Positions 1 to 11,491 of a DNA stretch of 64,000 bases are shown here, piece by piece. Origin of the DNA: Dictyophora rubrovolvata (lineage: Eukaryota > Basidiomycota > Agaricomycetes > Phallales > Phallaceae); NCBI GenBank assembly GCA_029959195.1, contig CP114118.1, positions 3,064,001 through 3,128,000 of the forward strand, written 5' to 3'. Numbering within the stretch: position 1 is the stretch's first letter; the number at the start of each line of letters is the position of its first letter. Position numbers and translations under genes: made by a program. The notes beneath the pieces are model-generated. The model did no database searches. It saw only the letters and a program-made list of their open reading frames with translations, and was not told the origin of the DNA.

Positions 1-692
1 TAATGCCCGGCGGCCGCCCCCAGACTTTGCGACTCTCTAGAGTTTGCTGGCGTCGGGGGGACAACAGATCTTGTTATCCAACAAGCAAGTACTATTATCT
101 GTCGACAACAATAGCGGACACGGATACAAAACCATCATTTGTTCACGCTGGATACAATAGAAATAACCTCTGACTGTGCTGCCACGATTTCTGCAATGGT
201 CGTAGCATGGGTCAATGACGAGAAAAAGAAAGCAAACGGCAGTCTTTCCACGCTTGTCACACTCCTCTCGTTTGGGAACTACCTCATCTATGTTTCTCCC
301 AACTTTCCTTCTGCTGCGAGCAGTTCAATAGCAAACCGGAGTGTGGACCTAAATGATGCAATGACCGGAGCTGCGATCATCAAGACTGGTCTCGATGGCC
401 TCATTGCAGATCCCAACTATCAGAAATATGAATCTCCAATCCTGGAATGTATAATCAATGCAGTCTGGCTTGTGGCAGACTGCGCCGAGATGTTTCAGAA
501 CGGCGACCCCCAAACTTCCGATTGGCTTTCGTTTGGTGGAAACGTTTGTTTCGATACCATTGGTATTCTGGCTCCCTTCGCGTTGCCAGATATCGTGGAC
601 CCAGAAATATAGCTGGGGTGGTGTACACAATGTCGCAGATCCTCACGGTTGCCTATGGTTTGCTCTGCGGTGCTACTGGTATTGCACAGTGA
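1..692 (+). CDS. Unknown protein, 5' end cut off by window edge
   Basis: I do not recognise this gene. The best model has a partial exon up to 88, then exons 161-594 and 639-692 (stop TGA at 690-692). The introns are 72 and 44 nt; the second is short for this window. No ATG opens the long frame, so the true start lies left of the window. The joined protein has a small hydrophobic stretch near its middle (FGNYLIYV) and ends in a short hydrophobic tail, ILTVAYGLLCGATGIAQ. It carries several Cys but no motif I can name. Without the 44-nt intron the frame stops at 610-612, so a damaged gene is the alternative. It faces F-box gene A tail to tail. Confidence 0.45.
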
Positions 693-1053
693 TGTCTCGA
701 CAAGGTGGGAGTGGTAATTGGAATTGTATTATTTCTTGCAGATATTTTATGAGGAGTCTTGGAGAAACAGATTTAATATTGATATCTTGTGACTTTGACG
801 TTTTTGCTTCAGTGTAACACCATCACTTCGTACTGTTACATCGTACATGAAATAACGATCTTCTCCTAAAGGGACTTTTTTTTCTCGAAGCTATCCATAC
901 CGACAATGGTTATCAATATCGCTCTTGGCAATATCAAATCGAAGCAAACTATAATAACAACTGTCAACATTGATATTTGAGATCATAAAGATAGGGTAGA
1001 CATAATAACAATATGCGTATAAGCAGTACTCCCCAACACACTCTAGCATCACA
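693..1053. other. Intergenic, between converging genes
   Basis: This AT-rich stretch holds the 3' flanks of the unknown gene on the left and F-box gene A on the right. I see no ORF or repeat that stands out. Confidence 0.5.
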
Positions 1054-2583
1054 TCACAATCTTACAAAGAAATCTCCCCACTCCGAGGGATCTTGGCGAA
1101 TTTCGGATAGAGAAATAGAAGGAATAAAAGAATGCCCAAGATAATTGCCAGCCGGATCTCTGGCAATTTCCACATGAACCACGGACCCATCGAAAGAAGC
1201 TTCAAGATATCGGAGCGTATTGACCTGGGAAAGGTTGCGCACGAGCTCTTCAGCTTCGGAAAGGTCAGTAAATTCCAGGGCGGAAAGGTACAAATGGGTG
1301 ACATTGATGAGGCATGAAGTTATGATTGCTAATAGGCGTTTCTAAGTATGCAGATAAGGAAACTCTAGCGGCAGAGTGGAGTATGAAAATTAAAATGCTT
1401 ACCATCTCCATTGGAAGTAAAACACCCTCTAAACTCAATTTTTGCAGGTTTGGAGCATTATTAAGAAATTGGGGAAGTTTAGAAGGGAGCCAGTTGCCAA
1501 ACGTTAACCGTAAAGTTTCCAGATTGTGCATACTTAATGTAGCGTCAAAGTCGTAAACACTTGATTTGTAATGCACCAGGCGGGACAAGCAAGACTTGGA
1601 GAGGAAAAATGATGGTTTGGATGTCATCATCCCACTCCAATGAATAGAACGAAGCATTCCCAAATCAGGAAGGGAGGATAAATCGCGGCGGGAAGGCCTG
1701 GCGGGGAAGGAACTGGATTCACATTGTAGGCATTCGAGATTCGCATGTCGACGGAAAAAACTAATGACGATTGTATTCTGTTGGGAAGACGTGGTATATG
1801 CGGGGGAGACAGTCAGAAGCCCTCTCAAAGTCAGACGTCGGAGCTTCGGCCAGGTTCCGGTCTCGAGGATTGCAGAGCAGTGAGAGTTGCCATAAGAGGT
1901 GCCATAAAGGAAAAGGTCTTCAAGATTGGGACATTTATGAATGAGCATTTCCTGTGCCGGCTCACAAATGTCATTCAACATTACTCTTGTGAGATTGGAT
2001 AAATTCCACAACTAGCAAGTGTAGAGTGAGTGAATAAAGTTCAGAAGGGCGGTAAACAAACCGGAAGAGAACGTAAAGTATCCCTGTACCCGGACATGTT
2101 GGGCCCGTCCTCATCTCGAGGCGAAGTAAAAAAAATTGCCAACGCACACAAACACATGGCTCTGTTCACCAATATATGAGAAATGTCACGCATGTGGTGA
2201 GGCGGCGCAGTATGCCATTCGAATCTTTCCAAAGCAATCATATGCGGAAGCGATGAAAGGAGTGAGGATATGATAAACGGGTCAAAAGTCACGCTATTGA
2301 CCGTGGTATTTATCAGCATGGGTGGTAGGCGAATGTCCTTTTCCTTTTCCTCAACGAGCTCCACAGACCGAATGCCTCTGGCACGACGGCGATGTTTGGT
2401 CAGATGCTCCCAGACATTGAATCTGGAGATATCACAACGAATGCGTCGGTAATGAATATGATGAGGTAGAACAATAGTACTGAGATCTCGACAGACAAGT
2501 GCCAAGGCAACTAGATCGCTTGTTGAGCCGATGAAATGAGCGATTTCATCCCAAAGTTCGAGAGGAAGGGAAGTTGGGCTCAT
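1054..2583 (-). CDS. F-box protein A (LRR-like C-terminal part)
   Basis: Exons on the minus strand are 2583-2062, 2011-1403 and 1341-1054, giving 472 aa. Residues about 3-47 form an F-box (SLPLELWDEIAHFIG, then LALVCRDLSTIVLPHH). The rest contains spaced Leu-rich segments such as CPNLEDLFLYG and APNLQKLSLEG, as in fungal F-box proteins with degenerate leucine-rich repeats. F-box proteins normally bind Skp1 and bring a target to an SCF ubiquitin ligase; the target here is unknown. The start is the ATG directly before the F-box. It is supported by the paralogue at 22212-23706, whose first exon has exactly the same length (522 nt) and whose introns sit at the same places. Its 3' end faces the unknown gene at 1-692. 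Confidence 0.85.
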
Positions 2584-5128
2584 TGCCAAACTTTGATGCA
2601 ATGTTTGATTTCGGAGATTGGCCTGAGATAAAACTCTGTATTCACCAGCGACGGACTGACGTTGCAATATCGAACACTAAACGCAGGAACAGAAAAACGC
2701 AGGTAAAACACTTTAGAACTCCGCAACCCCGGTCTATAAAAATCAACATAAAAGGGACTTTCCTCAGAACTATAGTCTACCGTGATTGGTTTGATTCCCT
2801 CGTTACTCGCAGTAAGTGCTCTCAAAAATATATTGCTGTTCAACTCTGAAGCCAATTTACGGCCCCATTCGCACGAAAAAGTATATGAGAAGCAAAAGAA
2901 AAAACTTTCGGGTGCACAAATTACCGGTATTGCAATTTACGATGATGAGAATCTGGTTTGAATGAGTCAAGGAGCGAGGCCATGAGCGAGCCTTTTCTAT
3001 ACGTATGAGAACTCATCCTTTATCACGATTTGCAAGAGTGTCCAGCAAAAATAAACAAAGGAATGGGAAGCGCTTTATGGCCATCTGTTATTGGAGAAAG
3101 TTGTAGAGTTTCGATGGAGCGACGATACCCCCCACAGTTTTTGGAAGACTTACATAAGGCGATATATCCCTCGTGAGAATTTCGAGGAATTCAAATGTCA
3201 TTCTGTTGGTAACCAGAGAAAACGTGTTATCCACGGTAATGCATGTCTTCCGTCGGACTACAGCCTCATCAGAAAGATGATTTCGCGTCAATAAAAAAGA
3301 AACCACAGTTTGATCTGTACGCTTGAACGTGCGTCTATTCTGCTCTAGAACACCTTACTTACGTTCTTTCCCCACTCGTGACATAGGTACAAAGGCGAAG
3401 AAGTCCTTATCTTTGACGGCAAGAGCTGTCAGTTCTAAACCACGGAAGCTGTCAATTTTTAGTCGCGAAGCTGTCACCCTTTAACTGATGAAGTTGTCAA
3501 TCTCTCGGATTTCACGGCCGCTATCCGACAACATGAGCTCTGGCTTTTCCCAATCGTTTTTACAACAAGTGTCAACGAATATAGGATAGTCCCCAGTCTA
3601 TGAAAAGCCTTCAGGCTTGAATATCGTTGAAAACTGGACTCACGCTGTGATCTTTTGATATGTTTTGGGAACACGGCGCAGCCTTTTCTCTGTTGGATAT
3701 AAAAATGAACGATGTTGATCATAAAAATGAGGACAACGTCGTATTTGCAGCATATCTCCCTGGTTTGGTAAAAAGGCAATACTCTCGACTAGCCTGAAGA
3801 CCTGTTCTCGACGACTCGGATCATATGCATTTCTTTGAAATCAAATATTATTCCCGAGTACGTGAAGGGCTTGCTACTTGAAACGTTAATTATGTTGTGT
3901 AATAGTGGAACGCTTTGTTGCTTTTTTCTCGTCTCCATTTCCAGTCTCCCCAATTAAAGCTCGGGAAATTGAAATGGCTTGTCTTGACAAAAGTGCAGTG
4001 TTAACTAGCGATTCTCTTGGATGTTCACCGGAGCCAGTTGCCATTTTCTGCAACACTTTTGAGGGAGTTCCAGTGTGTAACCTTTTGGTTCACCTGATGA
4101 TCGCGGGGGGCTGATATGTACATATTCAATTATTTGTAGTTCTGTGAAAGTAATTCCGGGACGCGTTGTTTCGATGGTTTTGCTACTGCTACTTCTTGTA
4201 GGTGGATCGCAGACGTTTGCGCATACACGATTACACTTACGCTTCACCGAAAAAAGGCCTCTTCACAATGCAGAATATAGTTTCCGCCACTAGCGAGCCT
4301 ACTGATTCTCATTGTCAGTCTATACTCACCCAGATGCTTCAAGAACGCACATCTGTACCTATATGCTTGCGCACTCATCACTGTCTTGTCGGTTAATTGT
4401 CTTAACTTTCAGGATGGAAAAGGACAAGTGGCAACGACAGGTACTTTCACTTTTGCAGTCGTAGCCAACGATGGGGTTTGCCCATCTGTTGTGGGAGATA
4501 CTCGAAATCTATGCTGAAACAATACAAAGCGAGTCAAATTGGCTGAATTGCTTTAAAGTGCTTCGTTAATTATGTCCAACGGAAATATTTTTAGGTCCTA
4601 AGACCTAAGGCCTAAATAACTGCAAGTCATGACAGACAGAATTTGTTCCGAACCTTCTCCGTGGCACAAAAGAGATAGTCGCATTAATAAACACACCCTC
4701 AAGATTGTGCCGGCGACCCAGACATTAACATCTATTAAACATCCTCCACATTGTGAAGGAAGGAGGCAGAGGAAGGTAGTGGCCAGTGTCTATACGAAGT
4801 GTGACCTAGCTACGTGACTACAACGGAGGGTCCACTTCTACAACATAAACCCATGTGCCAACCGATCACGTTCGTTTAATCCACTCAATGCGACATGTGA
4901 TACTTTGAGCTTCTGTAGGCGATATCACAGATTAGCTTCGGTATTCTTGCCAACGTTCAGTCTATATTAAACGATATCGACGTTCATGTTGTCATGATTG
5001 GACAGACAGTAACATTAAGCGGACCGCTTGCTTAAACCCTGGTGGTCAGGTCATGGGGTATGTCCTGGCGTTTTCTCAGTCTGCTCGATCTGTTCGAGCC
5101 CAGCTTCAGTTCTCCCATCTCCTCTGGG
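2584..5128. other. Gene-poor 2.5 kb interval
   Basis: Several ORFs of 60-100 codons occur on both strands, for example 3091-3294, 3905-4114 and the minus frame at 4005-4247. None resembles a known family or chains into a plausible spliced gene. The only structure I see is a short set of about 22-nt repeats near 3422-3499, listed separately. The right end carries the promoter of the GH89 gene. Confidence 0.5.
3422..3499. repeat. Short tandem repeat, four units of 22-23 nt
   Basis: The core GAAGCTGTCA recurs at about 3422 (one mismatch), 3445, 3467 and 3490 (one mismatch), with spacings of 22-23 nt. The sequence between cores is not well conserved. It lies in non-coding DNA, so a protein explanation is unlikely. 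Confidence 0.6.
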
Positions 5129-7604
5129 ATGAAAGCTATTTTGCGTGGCATCTATCTGAGCCTACAGGTCGTACTGCTTCTTCACAACCTCAACGTCGTC
5201 AGCGCCGCCGTGCCATACGAACCCCGTAGTACTTCGTCTTTAGGTTCTTCTCCGAGCAAGAGAGATAGTGACAATGGCAATCAGGAGCTGGATGGTATTC
5301 GAAATCTTGTAGCACGGAGACTTCCAAAGCACGCGCAGTTGTTTCACTTCAGCTTTATAGAAGGCTCTGGCGATACATTCATCATCAGCGATTCTCCTGA
5401 CGCCAACGGTATTGCTATCGAGTGTACGACTCGTAGTGCCTGCGCCCGTGGTTTATACACGTATGAAAACTTTTTTCCTCGTTCAATTTAAGATTCTCTC
5501 TGACAAGTTTTATACAGTTATTTAAAAGACTTTGGTAGAATTGATATCTGGTGGACGGGCTCGCGACTTGATCAGCTCGTCTCCCCCATTCCTAAAGCCG
5601 GGAAGCCTATAACAGGCAACTCGATCGTCGATTACAGATACTACTTTAACACCGTAACTTTCAGTTATACAACCGCGTTCTACGACTTAGACCAATGGTA
5701 CCTTCTACTTGATTGGATGGCGCTTAAGGGCATAAACCTACCGCTTGCCTGGGTTGGGTACGAATACATCTTCCTGGAGACGCTAAAGCAAATCGGAATG
5801 GATGAGGAAGATATCATTCCATTTTTCTCTGGACCCGCTTTCTTGTCTTGGAACCGATTCGGGAATATACAGGGAAGCTGGGGTGGTAGTGATTTGCCCC
5901 TACAATGGATAAACGATCAGTTTGCTCTCCAAAAGAGTATCGTAGCTCGAATGGTGGAATTGGGGATGACACCTGTTCTTCCTTCGTTCACCGGGTTTCT
6001 CCCTTGCAGTATAACCAAACTGGATCCTGAACTCAATGTCGTGCAAGGCAGTCAGTGGGGCGGTTTCCCACCCAACTTTACAAACGATTGCTTCCTCTCA
6101 CCTTCTGAACCACTTTTTACAACCATTCAAAAGGCATTTATCCAGAACCAAAAGACTGCGTACGGAAATATCTCAAGCATGTACACCCTCGATCAATATA
6201 ACGAAAATAATCCTTTAAGCGGGAATCTTTCTTACCTCCAAAACATCTCGTCAAATACATTTCAAAGTCTTCGAGCTGCTGATCCCAAAGCCACTTGGAT
6301 AATGCAAGGGTGGTTATTTTTCAGTAATTCAGCTTTCTGGACGCTAGATCGTATATCGGCTTATTTGGGTGGGGTCTCTGATCTAGATGGGATGCTTATA
6401 CTGGACCTATACAGTGAAGCTCAACCACAATGGTGAGGATTTCTCTTCCTTTTCCCTTCACGATTCAGTTTTGATATTCTCTCTTGCTCAAAGGCAAAGA
6501 ACATCTTCGTATGAAGGTCGACGATGGATCTGGTGTGAGCTCCATGACTACGGTCAAAATCAAGGATTCGAAGGCTATCTTCGCAACGTTACTGTCGCAC
6601 CACTGGAGGCTTTGCACTCTCCTAACAGTACAATGAAGGGCGTGGGCCTTACAATGGAAGGTCAGGAAGGAAACGAGATCGTCTATGATGTCCTTCTCGA
6701 CCAGGCTTGGTCCACCTCCCCGATCTCTATCCCCGAATATGTCACGTCATGGGTGAATAGACGTTATCAGATTGCGCAGCAGGAAGAGAACAGCGACGCC
6801 TCGAATAGTGCACAGGCGGCATGGTCAATATTATCCAGCACGGTCTATAACAATTCGGACCCTAACACTCAGGCAACAATAAAGAGTATTCTGGAGCTCG
6901 CACCGGCGTTAAGCGGTTTAGTCAACCGCACAGGGCACCATCCAACCGAAATCTTTTACGACACAAACACGACTATCCTTCCTGCGCTGAAATTGTTGGT
7001 ACAAGCATCCGCGGAGGATGCCAAGTTAACTACTATACAAGAATTTGCATACGACGCAGTCGATCTTGCACGTCAGCTTCTTGTAAATAGGTTTCAAGAC
7101 ATTTATACCCTCCTCGTGACCCAATACTCAAATTTAGACACCACATTGGACTCCTTCACAGCTACTGTGCAAAAACTACAAAGCATTTTAACGATCCTCG
7201 ACGCACTTTTATACACCAACTCTAATTTTCTTCTTAGCAAGTGGATAAATTCTGCCAAGGACTTGGCACACGGAAACGTAACATTTGCCAAGTCCCTAGA
7301 ATACAACGCTCGAAATCAGATTACCCTATGGGGTCCAACAGGACAAACCGATGATTATGCGTCCAAGCAATGGGCTGGACTTGTGGGAACCTACTACCTC
7401 CCGAGATGGACGATGTTCGCAGATTACTTGATAAGAACAAAGCGCGAAAACGGGCCTTTTAATGCGACGTTTATTTCTGAGCAGATACTGGATTTTGGAA
7501 TAGAATGGGATATGTGGACATGGGGAGAGAATCCGGGCGAATTCTCTGGGACTCGAGGTAATACTTGGGAAATTATAGATAGTATTTTGGAGATATATGG
7601 CTGA
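5129..7604 (+). CDS. Secreted alpha-N-acetylglucosaminidase, family GH89 (NAGLU-like)
   Basis: Exons are 5129-5460, 5518-6432 and 6494-7604, giving 785 aa, close to the roughly 740 aa of animal NAGLU. GH89 enzymes remove terminal alpha-linked N-acetylglucosamine. The first 27 residues are a signal peptide ending near NVVSAA. The family's N-terminal alpha/beta domain is followed by the (beta/alpha)8 barrel, with the marker stretch GINLPLAWVGYE. The two catalytic acids are visible as Glu340 in DQYNENNP and Glu471 in TMEGQEGNEIVY. Their spacing of 131 residues agrees with the human pair E316/E446. The helical C-terminal domain is complete. ATGs further upstream (5060 is in frame) would bury the signal peptide, so 5129 is preferred. 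Many Asn-X-Ser/Thr sites fit a secreted glycoprotein. The natural substrate in fungi is uncertain. Confidence 0.93.
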
Positions 7605-7825
7605 TCTGGAAGTGATAAATATATTGGTGACATCTTTCTTTGGCTTGACTTCACTCGTACCGTATTAGAATCCCGGGCCCCATATCCACAAACTTAGTAT
7701 AGTTGAACCTGATAAAGTAATCGCGGGATTGTTTCCCCGTACATGTACAGTTACAAAGTTAGCGCGAACGCGTTAAGCGTTTCAACAGAGTACCACTACA
7801 TTAGTATGGCAGGTGCAAAGCGCGT

Positions 7826-7848
7826 GTAAAAGTTCGAAGAACTTTTAC
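7826..7848. repeat. Perfect hairpin, 10-bp stem
   Basis: GTAAAAGTTC is followed by the loop GAA and then GAACTTTTAC. It lies about 220 bp after the GH89 stop codon, outside any gene model. Confidence 0.75.
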
Positions 7849-8018
7849 AATAGAACTTAGAATAGACTTAGATCACAAACAATAAATTCTTCGTCGAATT
7901 ATGTAAAAGATAAAGAGCATTTGGCTCTCACTCAGCTTTATATACAAAAAGAAATGATTATTTAATCCTTACTTAAGAAGAGAAACTAAAAGTAATTAAT
8001 CTAAGACAAGACTGACTA

Positions 8019-8558
8019 CACGCCCAACTGGGTGGTCAAGTTGTTTTCACATAATTCAGCTTCAATTTAGTATTTAAACGCAAGGCGTTTACTACGGTCT
8101 AATCGGCGAGTCAGAGCGCCCGCGTCCACATGACACCCCCACTCGTGCTAAGGCCTCGGCCATGGCTCGCAGAGACTAGGGGCCCTGTCTCACTCATCGT
8201 CAGCAGTGTCTCAGCCACTGGGCTTGATAAACCCAGATGGCGAGCTCTGTGATCCTCAAGCAGTTTTCTCAAACTGCTTTCGTCTTCCCCAGTGTTGGCT
8301 ATTTTTTCTATCACCCGTCCCACCCTCCCTTTGTTTTTCTTTTTGGTATTCTTTGTATTTTATATACTGGTGTACGTTAGTGTCTGGTTTTCAATTATCC
8401 ATCGGAGGTTGGGCCGCCCAGGCACCCAACCTCTTTTTCAGCTTTCTATTCAGTCATCGGCGTCTAATACTAAGCGGCGTCAAGCGGATTGTTGTGATTG
8501 GGTAATTCCCGGTTTTGCTGAATCAGGTGAAAATAACTTGCCCCCTCAGTTGGGCGTG
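8019..8558. mobile_element. Non-autonomous inverted-repeat element (MITE-like), long copy
   Basis: The left end CACGCCCAACTG matches the reverse complement of the right end, CAGTTGGGCGTG. The terminal inverted repeats extend about 39 bp with six or seven mismatches. The inner flanks align with the short copy at 8790-8958, but this copy has about 370 extra bases (roughly 8070-8440) in the middle. No transposase ORF is present. A TA precedes the left end; the right flank reads AT, so a duplicated target is not clear. Element class is undecided; TA-inserting Tc1/mariner-like is the first guess. Confidence 0.75.
8070..8440. other. Extra segment inside the long element copy
   Basis: This block is absent from the short copy. 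It starts with GTATTTAAACGC and ends CTCTTTTTCAG, so by chance or design it has intron-like GT and AG ends. It carries a small palindrome AAACGC-AAG-GCGTTT at its left end and a perfect 9-bp hairpin (AAGCAGTTT, loop TCTC, AAACTGCTT) at 8258-8279. It could be a nested insertion, or the short copy could be an internal deletion. Confidence 0.5.
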
Positions 8559-8789
8559 ATATAAATGTCCGTCCGTCGCGCGGTAAGGTTCCAGACCCTT
8601 ACAGCGCGGCAAATTCCATGTGAATTTGAGCGATGAATACATAGGATATGAAAGTGCTAATGTGTTAATTAACAAAGGAGGGAGAAGCGGAGACGACAAG
8701 GATTGCGCCTGGACCGGGATTATCCCAGTAATGCTGACCGTTGAATGTCGAAATTAAATTTTTTTCTTAAGCGAGCGATCAAGGCTCTA

Positions 8790-8958
8790 CACGCCCAACT
8801 GGGGGGACAGGTTATTTTCACCTGATCTAGCTTCAATTCAGTTTTCTATTCAGTCGTTGGCGTCAAATCTTAAGCGGCATCAAGCGGATTGTTGTGATTT
8901 GCCCATTCCAGGTTTTGCTGGATCAGGTGAAAATAACCTGCACCCTCAGTTGGGCGTG
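8790..8958. mobile_element. Non-autonomous inverted-repeat element (MITE-like), short copy
   Basis: This 169-bp element has 38-bp terminal inverted repeats (8790-8827 and 8921-8958) that match at 35 positions. TA dinucleotides flank both sides (8788-8789 and 8959-8960), as expected for insertion into TA. Its internal sequence matches the outer parts of the copy at 8019-8558 in the same orientation, 231 bp away. Confidence 0.85.
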
Positions 8959-9312
8959 TAGTTTAATTTCGATTTTTGCGATAGCATTCATGCTACGAGG
9001 ACTTAAATAGGCTTTATTAGGCTTTATTGTATACTAATTATTTGATTTTCTATGTGGCGTGCTTCGTGCCAAACATTTAATATTTATGGATGAATCTGTA
9101 ATATAATATAAACTAATATAAATCTAGCCTATTAATGTCCGATGTAAATGCTGTGTTACGTCGCTTCTGTCACGTCTTCCGTGTCTTCTTTTACTTCTTA
9201 CGTTTCCGGGAAGCATCAAGTCCAATTCTTTGTATACCTTAAAATGTAGTTTCAAGAGTGCATGGGGTGAGTTCATATACAAACTACAGATGACATCTGA
9301 TACTAAATGAAT

Positions 9313-10932
9313 CTATTCTGCTACAGATGACGCTCCACCCGCCAGAACATCTTTCACCCTACGCCAAAGCATCACATACAAAAGAAGAGCGCTCTGTCGG
9401 ATCAACGTTAACATCCGTGATCATGGATTAGACAACAAACCTACCGTCAATGTCATTAAAACGATGTTGGGTAGAATTCCTATATAGTCTAGGGTGCGCC
9501 AAGTTGAATTGGGGGTCGTACAGTCTTAATAGGCTAATACAACTCACCTAGGAAAGTACCTTCGGAGTGTGTCAGATGTGATTAAACTCAAACTTTGAAT
9601 GTCCATGCAGTTTTTTACTCACCGAAACCATCCGGCGCGCCCGGGAGATTTGCTCGCACGGATGTGAACGCAAACAACGTGGCAATGGGTATGGCAAATA
9701 GTTCCCTTACCGTATTGGCTGGCCAGATCAGCGCAGCCGTGGCAACCCAAAGGAATAAAATCGTTATCAGCCCTGAAGATTCGCTGTCATCTATCTCGGG
9801 AAAGTAAAGATCCGGTGTAAAACCCACAGTTCCCAATGAAAACGACTAAAACTAGGATTTTCAGAGAAGTAGATCGGTTGATATTCAAATAGATGAATAA
9901 TCCATTTTCGTTATTCAACGACATTGAGCTATTCAACGACACTTGGACATTTCTGTTGCAGGCAAATGAGTACGTCGTAGGTTCCGAAAATGTCAAAGAG
10001 GACTATACACGGGTACGCCGAATGATTCGGTTACGGATATACCTACAGGTCCTCCTGTAGAATTCAGAGTCGCGAAAAGGGATATTTGACTACTGTATCT
10101 GCATATTTTCTAGTAGGTATTGCTTCATTGAATTGCGGCGAATTGTTTTACTTACGTATCAAAAGGATAGTTCTGAAGCGATGCACCCTCACCCCAACTT
10201 GTTCCTCCATTCCCGATCACCTTGGAGGATGTTCTGAATGTAGCGAATGAATCTTTGTTGGTCCCAAAACACCTTTGAGTCGTATTGAAGATGAATGTTG
10301 GAGTTGAAGATGGAGCTTGAGATGGAACATTGCTTGTGGGAAGTGAAGCTAGGAGGTTCCTGCGTGTAAAGTAAGATTGGTATACACAATGGCTCACTAA
10401 TAACAACTGTCTGATGCTCTTACGGATCAAAGAAAATCGCCGCAACTACTTCAGGTAAATCGCAATCAAAAGCCAAAGGATACCAGTCGGCCGTAAGTGT
10501 TCCACCGTTGAGATCTATTGAAAAGACGTCGATAACCATGCTGATCTTGTTGGGCCAGAGTTACTGTAAAAATAAAATTCAAAAACAACGAAAAATACTT
10601 ACTCTCGGCGTATCAGAAAACGTAAGGTCTAGCGGAACGACTGCATCAACTTCGGGCAGTCTCCATAAAAACCCAAGACCAATAGATACGACAACAGTAA
10701 TTACTGTCAAGACAATTGACCAGAACAGGTGGGCTTTTCCGGGTGTTTTGAAGATGTACACCTTGCGAACTTTCAGATTGTTTTCCGTCTGTAGGTGCAG
10801 ATGGCGGTCCTCGGCGTGGGCTTCGCTCATCCCAGCGGTTTTCTCGCTGCTATAGGACATGTGTGCAGGTCGAGGGGGTTTACGCGTTGAGGGAGAAGTG
10901 TATAAGTGCGATGTGAGGGCAATCATGGCCAT
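9313..10932 (-). CDS. DUF4436 family membrane protein
   Basis: Eight exons on the minus strand: 10932-10603, 10545-10424, 10359-10156, 10098-10009, 9952-9828, 9772-9623, 9524-9445 and 9393-9313, giving 393 aa. A cytosolic N-terminal part is followed by a membrane helix (FWSIVLTVITVVVSIGLGFL). An extracytoplasmic domain follows, with the family-like stretches ISMVIDVFSIDLNGG, FFDPNLLASLP and YPFDTYSSQISLF. The C-terminal part has about three further helices (IGNWLITILFLWVATAALIW, ELFAIPIATLFAF, LDYIGILPNIVLMTL) around LPGAPDGF, and ends in ALLLYVMLWRR. The family function is unknown. The gene diverges from the Ser/Thr-rich gene at 11571. Confidence 0.9.
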
Positions 10933-11067
10933 GGGCGGGATATAAACGGTACCATTTACAATTTTACTTTTAAGATGGATGTCTTATTTCATCGATTCAG
11001 GGTTCTTTGTCATCTTCCATTGAAGAAGAATGAATGAAGCTAGTGAGAGATATGGCACTATTCCGAC

Positions 11068-11105
11068 ATTAATCTTCCGACATTAATCTTCCGACAGTTC
11101 AGCCT
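11068..11105. repeat. 15-nt direct repeat, about 2.5 copies
   Basis: TTCCGACATTAATC occurs twice in a row, followed by a third partial TTCCGACA. It lies in the divergent promoter interval. Confidence 0.7.
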
Positions 11106-11491
11106 GATCTATCAATTTGGCCGCTGAAACGAAGCCACATGCCACAGTTATCATTTGGCGGGAAGCTATTCAAACGGTCAAAAACATATTTTTCTCAATA
11201 TTCTCGTAAAGTACTAATTAGAACCCATGTCAGTCCGTGACATCTGGCATCGCTCGATTTTCATCAGGCTTCTTAGAGGGACTTACGTCCCCGGTTTCCC
11301 AGGCATTTTTTTTTGTTTGTCTTCGATTTTCCGCATTCAATTCAATGCAGCCTAACACTCCCTAACATTACTTCGTCTCCCAGGAACTGTTATATATAAA
11401 TACTAGTTGATCGACTCATAGGTCTTCTTTCTGTTGAAATTCATGAACCTTGGCAATTCAGTCGTACAGATATCCGTTTTTCCCGGCAGTA

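Larger units (their letters stand above)
7605..9312. other. Accessory island rich in inverted repeats
   Basis: There is no credible gene in these 1.7 kb. The interval holds a perfect hairpin at 7826-7848, two copies of a short inverted-repeat element (8019-8558 and 8790-8958), and AT-rich flanks with small direct repeats, for example a doubled TAGGCTTTAT near 9008-9028. It separates the GH89 gene from the DUF4436 gene. Confidence 0.6.

Noticed and set aside
5042-5128. Longer N-terminus for the GH89 gene
   Set aside because: The frame opens with GTG at 5042; ATG at 5060 would place 23 residues before the signal peptide, so 5129 is the better start.
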